DNA of 64,000 nucleotides from Lycium barbarum. Lineage: Eukaryota > Streptophyta > Magnoliopsida > Solanales > Solanaceae. Made by a program: the position numbers and the translations under genes. The notes under the pieces were generated by a model that was given only the letters and a program-made list of their open reading frames with translations, was not told the origin of the DNA and did not search any database. Shown here piece by piece: positions 58,810 to 64,000 of this stretch. The stretch's first letter is position 1. Each line of letters opens with the position of its first letter. The DNA is taken from assembly GCF_019175385.1 (NCBI RefSeq), contig NC_083338.1, positions 91,161,777-91,225,776 on the forward strand. The letters run 5' to 3'.

Positions 58810-59608
58810 CATGCCATTCTAAAATATACATCAGTTAATAGAATAGGAACTTGACTAAGTATACATAGACTAGAGACAACAAGAAAAATAGGCCCGAAAT
58901 TTGCGAGTAACCAAGGCCTATTACTTTAAAGACCATATAAATCAAGACAGCCTAGAAACAGACCCAATCACCGAAAATAAATGGAAAACCCCACAAGATT
59001 ATCTCTCTTGAAATAAAATTAGGCAATGCCATACAAATATACACAACTTCAAGCCAATATACCATGGGTTTACACATCTATGGAGATACTAAAATAGCCC
59101 AAAAAGGAAAGCTTTCACCCTCTTGTTCCTGATGCCGCACAAGATCCAAGGGGTTTCTAGGAACCTCAGGCATGGCAGACACCAGGGAAGGCTTAAGCTT
59201 AATCCTTGAGTGCTACTAAGCATCTCCATTTATGCATTAAGCTTATGGTATATATAGGAAAGGGAAGTGTACAATATTTTTATACAAAGCTTACAAATAA
59301 AGGCTAGCTATATCTATCCACACATGCAGTACACAACCAGTCAAATATATGACAAAAATTAAGGGTGTAACACCTTTAGGAGACAGTCAAACCCAAGTTA
59401 AATAATAGTGAGAAAGAACTTTAAGCCCAAATAGTATCACTTAATAGAAATCGACAAACTGGGCCAACCATGAATTACACTTAGTATATAAAAGAAGGCC
59501 CAACATCTAATATGAAAGAAACTAGCCCCAATCCCCTAAACTAGTACAATATTAATTAATGCCAACAGTTTTGTAGTAGTGATATACATCATATATACTA
59601 GATATACT

Positions 59609-59641
59609 AACCTCTATACACTTGTGAGGTGTATAGAGGTT
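59609..59641. other. 13-bp hairpin in host LTR
   Basis: AACCTCTATACAC and GTGTATAGAGGTT pair perfectly around TTGTGAG. Pairing continues outward for a few more bases with one bulge. Confidence 0.85.
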
Positions 59642-62445
59642 AGGTATACCTTGTATATACGGGGATATCCTTTCATTCATTAATGAGAAAAAATAAACAA
59701 TCATACGAAGTAGATAGCAAACAGATGATAGACCTTCAAATATAGAGGTTTCAACCAAGCAAAGTCAAGTAGCCTCAAGGAAGGGAGGAATATACAAGCC
59801 AAACATTAAAAAAGATGTGATTACACATATTCCTACTTCCTTTTTTACTAAGAGAATGCCATAGGATGTAAGTTCATATGAGGGAACCCCAGCAGTCTAA
59901 AACAAAGGAGATTAGGCTGAATTTTGACTAGCAAAACTCAAAGCTTCATCACTCTTATTCCTTACTCTACGTAAGTCACCCCAATAGTTATTCAACATCA
60001 AGTGACAGCCTCTTACCAACTTAATTTTTCAAATTCATGAACACACACTCACTAAACATTACATTTAAATCCATTTTTGCCAACACTTTTTTAAATCAGA
60101 CACAGATAGAGGGAAACAAAATTTGCAGAACTACAGGACAAGGACATATACAAGCTGGACAACAGGTTTTAAAGCCATTTTAAACAATGTAACATATGAT
60201 AAGGCTATCGCTATTTCAAGCTAGGACATGCCCTACATAGGACTGTTTCATAAGACAAATTGTAAACATGTTCAAAAGGATCAACATATCATCCTTTCAT
60301 CATATCTTACCAAACACAGGACTCTTAACTATTATCATGAGCCTCACAGATTATGAATGCACGTTTGTCTAGAAAATACTGAATTTGGATTCTAATACTT
60401 GAAACACACTTTTAGATCTTTGATATGAAACCATCAATCAACCTAATGGCTTAAGCCTCATAATTATCCAAGGGGAGCATATAAAAGATCTTGGTCACCA
60501 TAGACATGCCATTTTAGTCTTAAAAGGTGTAGTCTCAGTCTAACCAAAACCCCAAAGACACTCATGTACAACTTCAGCTTTAATGTTCATTAGGAATGAT
60601 ATGCAGGTGGCTTCAGATCAAGCGAAAAACAATAGACAAATAGCATTATTAACTAAACAAGAGACTCCCAATTTCGGACAAAGTGCAAGGATTAATAAGG
60701 TGGTTCTTTCCACTGACCCAGTCTTAAACTAAACCAAGCCTGATATTTCAAGGCACCAGACCCAATAGAAGCTACCATAAGATAGGAGTAACATATTTGA
60801 ACATGGTTTAACTCAACAGGATCAACCACGTGATTTAGATAAGTTTTCTCATACTTAGTATTACTACAGTATTACCCATCAAATATTACACATTAGGCCA
60901 AACTGAACCAAACTTACTTAGGTAGGTTATAGGAAAACAATCAAGCTAACACTTAATCTTACTAATCATATTCAAGCCCACAATATCTACCTATTCTTTA
61001 ACTAATTCACAACAAACTGACAGTACACATATTGTTTAACTAACAAAGTACATGTGGGACATAAGTATATTTAGACATGAAATAAATAAACAAGAAAGGC
61101 ATATTTGACCACGCAGGTCATACTTAAAGAGTTTTTACCTAACTAAGTTAAGGCAAACTACAACAGCACATGATACGGCTAATTTGATTTAAACAAACAT
61201 AAGTACCATTTGTTATCTACATTAGGACTAACTAAAGAATCATACTTTTATTAAAACAGGTTGGGTTAGACTAACAAATGAGGCATGGTAATATAAGTCC
61301 ACATTGGTGTTTTACAAGGATAGGTGTGAATCAATTTTCAGACAAACAACTGGATATCTGGTAAGTTCGTCCTATCAAATTAAGTTAGTTTTTTACCATT
61401 AGCACAACAACAAGCCGCACATGTCCATATTTAAATACAAGATAATGATAAAATGACCCACAGTGCTCAGGTTTGAAACACATAACTGATTATTAGTTTA
61501 ACATCTAGTTCAACGGGAGATTTCAGTCCACAAAAAACAAAGTGAAGCAATTAAATGTCCTAGATAAGAACAAGAGTCAAAACAAGTCTTCACTTAATCA
61601 CTTAGGGTGTTTAAATTTATTTTAAAGATATTTTCTTACAATTAGAACACTAACACAGTTCATAAGCTACAACAACCCCTAACAAGTCTATGTAAACAGA
61701 TTCAGCAAGTTATGGATTAAAACTAAGATTATAACAAGTTTAACTGCTAAACTTCCAAATCATATTGAAACATAACTATAACCAAATATTAACATCAATG
61801 AACCATTTTACTACTTATCCTTAACTTATAAATTAACTTTATACATAATCACATAGATAGTATTAATCCTTAGTTAAGATAGACATGGTATTTTCCAGAA
61901 ATCCACATCAGATGAAGACTAATAATAAGGTAAATGTTTGATATCTTGACTGATTAACTACTGTTTTAAACTACTTTTAGCATATTAACCTTCAAGTCAT
62001 CATAAATTAACCAGCAAAACTCATAATTCATAGATATATGGCAAGCACTGGCCAGGATCAAGTCATACACAAAGGGTTTGAAACTGGCAACATAACAACA
62101 ATAATTTAGACCAATATAAAATAACCCTTGATTGCTATAAATCAAAATATTAGCACATAAATGTTATTTAACTAACATAGCCAACAACTAAGTTAACAAA
62201 CACTATTGACTAGACAAAATTAATAGTCAACTAATTTCCAAAAACTTAGAAAACATTATTATCTACATTAAGCTTAAATTACAACAAAACTAGCAATGCA
62301 TAATTAATAGAAAGTGCAATAAAAATAAAAATAAAATAAGAAATTACCTTTTTAATGCGCAGCCTATAAGAGATTTGGATTTGAAAGAACTATTACTCCT
62401 CAAAAATCCCAACACTCAGCCACAAAACCCAGCCAAACAAATGAA

Positions 62446-62449
<4 letters not shown>

Positions 62450-62477
<28 letters not shown>
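62450..62477. repeat. (TA)n microsatellite
   Basis: About 28 bp of TA repeats. Confidence 0.9.
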
Positions 62478-62480
<3 letters not shown>

Positions 62481-63540
62481 AAATTTTACTTGACTCAGAA
62501 AATTAAAAGAACTCAAATTACTCTACGTATTTTCGAGTCTGTGAGTGTATTTGAATATCAATATGCCCAAACTTGTTCTCACAATGAAAAAAATAGGGTC
62601 CTTTAAATAGGAAACCCCAAACCTTCAAAACCCTTGCTAAACCGATGTTGGATAACTCCTCATAGAGGGGATTTCCTCTTCACATCCTCACATTGTAGGG
62701 TCGAGATTAGATAAAAAAAATAAATGAAGGGTCTGATCGCACACTCAACCAGTCGATCCATTTGTTTCTTCATGAACCATGGGATCCATGGATTCAAATC
62801 CACAAACAACCAAAAATGCAGAGTATTACAGTTTGAGGCTCAAAATATAAATAAAAATGGTGAAAAAGGCGAGATAACTCCCTGTTTGGGGTGGCGTTAG
62901 GTGAGAGAAGGTTCAAACATTTATTGCTTCTCCTTCTCGACCTTGCAAAATACTGAAGAAGCACAGTACACCTGCCATATTGCCATTTTAGGCATCAAGC
63001 TGACGCATAGAGAGAAAAAGTTTCTAGGGGCGCAAGGGTTTCACGTTGATGAAACGCTTTCCCCACATAGGGGTCGTTTGGTGGAAGAAAAAAGAAGAGT
63101 AAAGGAGGGGTATCAGCCCCTTTACTTAGAGACCTGGGCTAGGTCTCGGTCCTTTTGCGCCTGGGCTCGGCCATTTAAAAAAAAAAAAATGACGGGCAGC
63201 CCATATATGTATATGTATACAAGGGATATACACATGTATACATATATTCATGTGTATATCCATGTATACATATATGTTGGGAGGGACCTCATTTTAAATA
63301 AATAACCACATTTAAAAGAATGTCCGCTAATTAAACACACTTTTGCAATTAAAACCACTTTTTAATATTAATTGCTAATAAAATCTCTATTTTTGCAGAT
63401 AAGGCCCTTATTAAAATAAACCATAAATTTGGTCATTTTAATTAAAGTAAAATTTTTTGTTATCCTATTTTAACCATATTGACCTACTTGTGAAAAAAAT
63501 TAAAGCTAAGTGGTAAAATAGAATATATATTTTAAATAAC

Positions 63541-64000
63541 CAACAACAACATACCTAGTTGAATCCCACAATGTAGGGTCTAGGGAAGGTAAAGTGTACG
63601 CAGACCTTACCCCCACCTTGGAAGGTATGGAGGTTGTCTCCGAAAGACCTTCGGCTCAAAAGAAAACAATGAAAACAAGGGAAACGAGTCAGTTATGGAC
63701 AAGCTAATCAAAACAATGCGAAAATGAGAAATAGCAAGAGCAAGGAAGTCATGATAACCATCAAAGAGAGACAAGACCCAACACATAGAAGCAGGGTAAA
63801 AATACTCCTAATACGAGAAAGGAAATCTCACGGCCCCCCACTAGCCCTCCACCCGGATACTCGACCTCCACCCCCTCCTATCACTGATCATGTCCTCAAT
63901 AATCTGAAGTAGCGCCATGTCCTACTGAATCACCTCTCCCCAGGCCTTCTTTGGCCTACCCCTCCCTCTTTTCAGGCCCACCACTGCCATCCTCTCATAC
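63541..64000 (-). mobile_element. 3' end of an RTE-like LINE
   Basis: Minus strand ends in GTTGTTGTTG (63541-63550), preceded by a 3' UTR with GGTAAGGTCTGCGTACAC and CCTAGACCC, a combination I know from Solanaceae RTE-type LINEs and TS-like SINEs. Upstream the window edge shows LINE coding sequence, so this is the LINE, not the SINE. It appears inserted in the host Tat LTR, which should resume beyond base 64000. Confidence 0.7.
63841..64000 (-). pseudogene. LINE reverse transcriptase C-terminus, partial
   Basis: Reads YERMAVVGLKRGRGRPKKAW and then GEVIQ, a TAG, DMALLQIIEDM, RRGWRSSIRVEG and a stop at 63841-63843. The GRGRPKKxWGEVI..DM pattern followed by a W-R-x-x-I end is the usual C-terminus of plant RTE-like LINE polyproteins. 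The in-frame TAG replaces what is usually arginine or glutamine. The rest of the gene is outside the window. Confidence 0.7.

Larger units (their letters stand above)
58601..63540 (-). other. Tat/Ogre 5' LTR, long non-coding stretch
   Basis: About 4.9 kb without any coding frame of note. Composition is AT-rich with few CpG. It holds (AT)n runs at 58734-58806 and 62450-62477, a 13-bp hairpin at 59609-59641 and a 12-bp hairpin at 63225-63260. Its right end (63465-63540) matches 10926-11007. I read it as the 5' LTR of the host Tat/Ogre element because its pieces flank the inserts in order and Ogre LTRs are commonly this long; this is inference. Confidence 0.55.

Noticed and set aside
63724..63912. 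Plus-strand frame at the right edge
   Set aside because: Antisense of the LINE C-terminus and its 3' UTR.

Overview
This is plant nuclear repeat DNA, most likely Solanaceae (inferred from the style of the Ty3/Gypsy Tekay/Del and Tat/Ogre proteins and from the LINE 3' end with a TTG tail). I see no host gene, tRNA, functional rRNA or CRISPR array. Nearly all 64 kb can be read as one nested stack of retroelements, most of it non-coding.

The oldest layer is a decayed Tat/Ogre-type Gypsy element on the minus strand. Its pieces are the long 5' LTR/leader (63540 to 58601, 56033 to 55926, 47075 to 46289, 36772 to 35678), an upstream ORF1 (35677 to 34920, then 25722 to 24172), gag pieces (23880 to 22549), integrase (14407 to 13289) and a 3' region (13288 to 10906). 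Its protease, reverse transcriptase and RNase H are missing.

Inserted in it, left to right: an L1-type LINE (1-10905, minus), itself split by LARD1 (1372-10012, minus, 3.18-kb LTRs, target duplication ATACA); a 5'-truncated Tekay chromovirus (14408-20482, plus) followed by a truncated second LTR (20483-22548); a gag-only element of TR-GAG type (25723-34914, minus, duplication ATTTT, LTRs nearly identical, youngest); LARD3 (36773-46288, minus, duplication GTAGT); LARD4 (47076-55925, plus, duplication TCTAC); a solo LTR (56034-58600, duplication TTGGG); and the 3' end of an RTE-like LINE (63541-64000, minus). I found all five target duplications by reading the flanks.

Four of the elements lack pol and three also lack any recognisable gag, so they would depend on enzymes made elsewhere. 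What they share is non-coding and looks like RNA structure: (1) about 42 nt after the primer-binding site, a 14-17-bp hairpin with an 8-nt loop whose last six bases are self-complementary or nearly so (GTGCAC, GCGCGC, GCGTGC, ACCGGC), with compensatory stem changes, resembling a retroviral dimerisation-initiation hairpin; (2) in every LTR family, three abutting hairpins of which the first is always a 7-bp stem with a 7-nt loop and the other two covary; (3) a hairpin next to the polypurine tract; (4) a palindromic GCTGCC box. LARD1 and the TR-GAG element also carry a ~102-bp segment derived from 5S rRNA in the sense orientation. These shared structures are the main candidates for something undescribed in this window.
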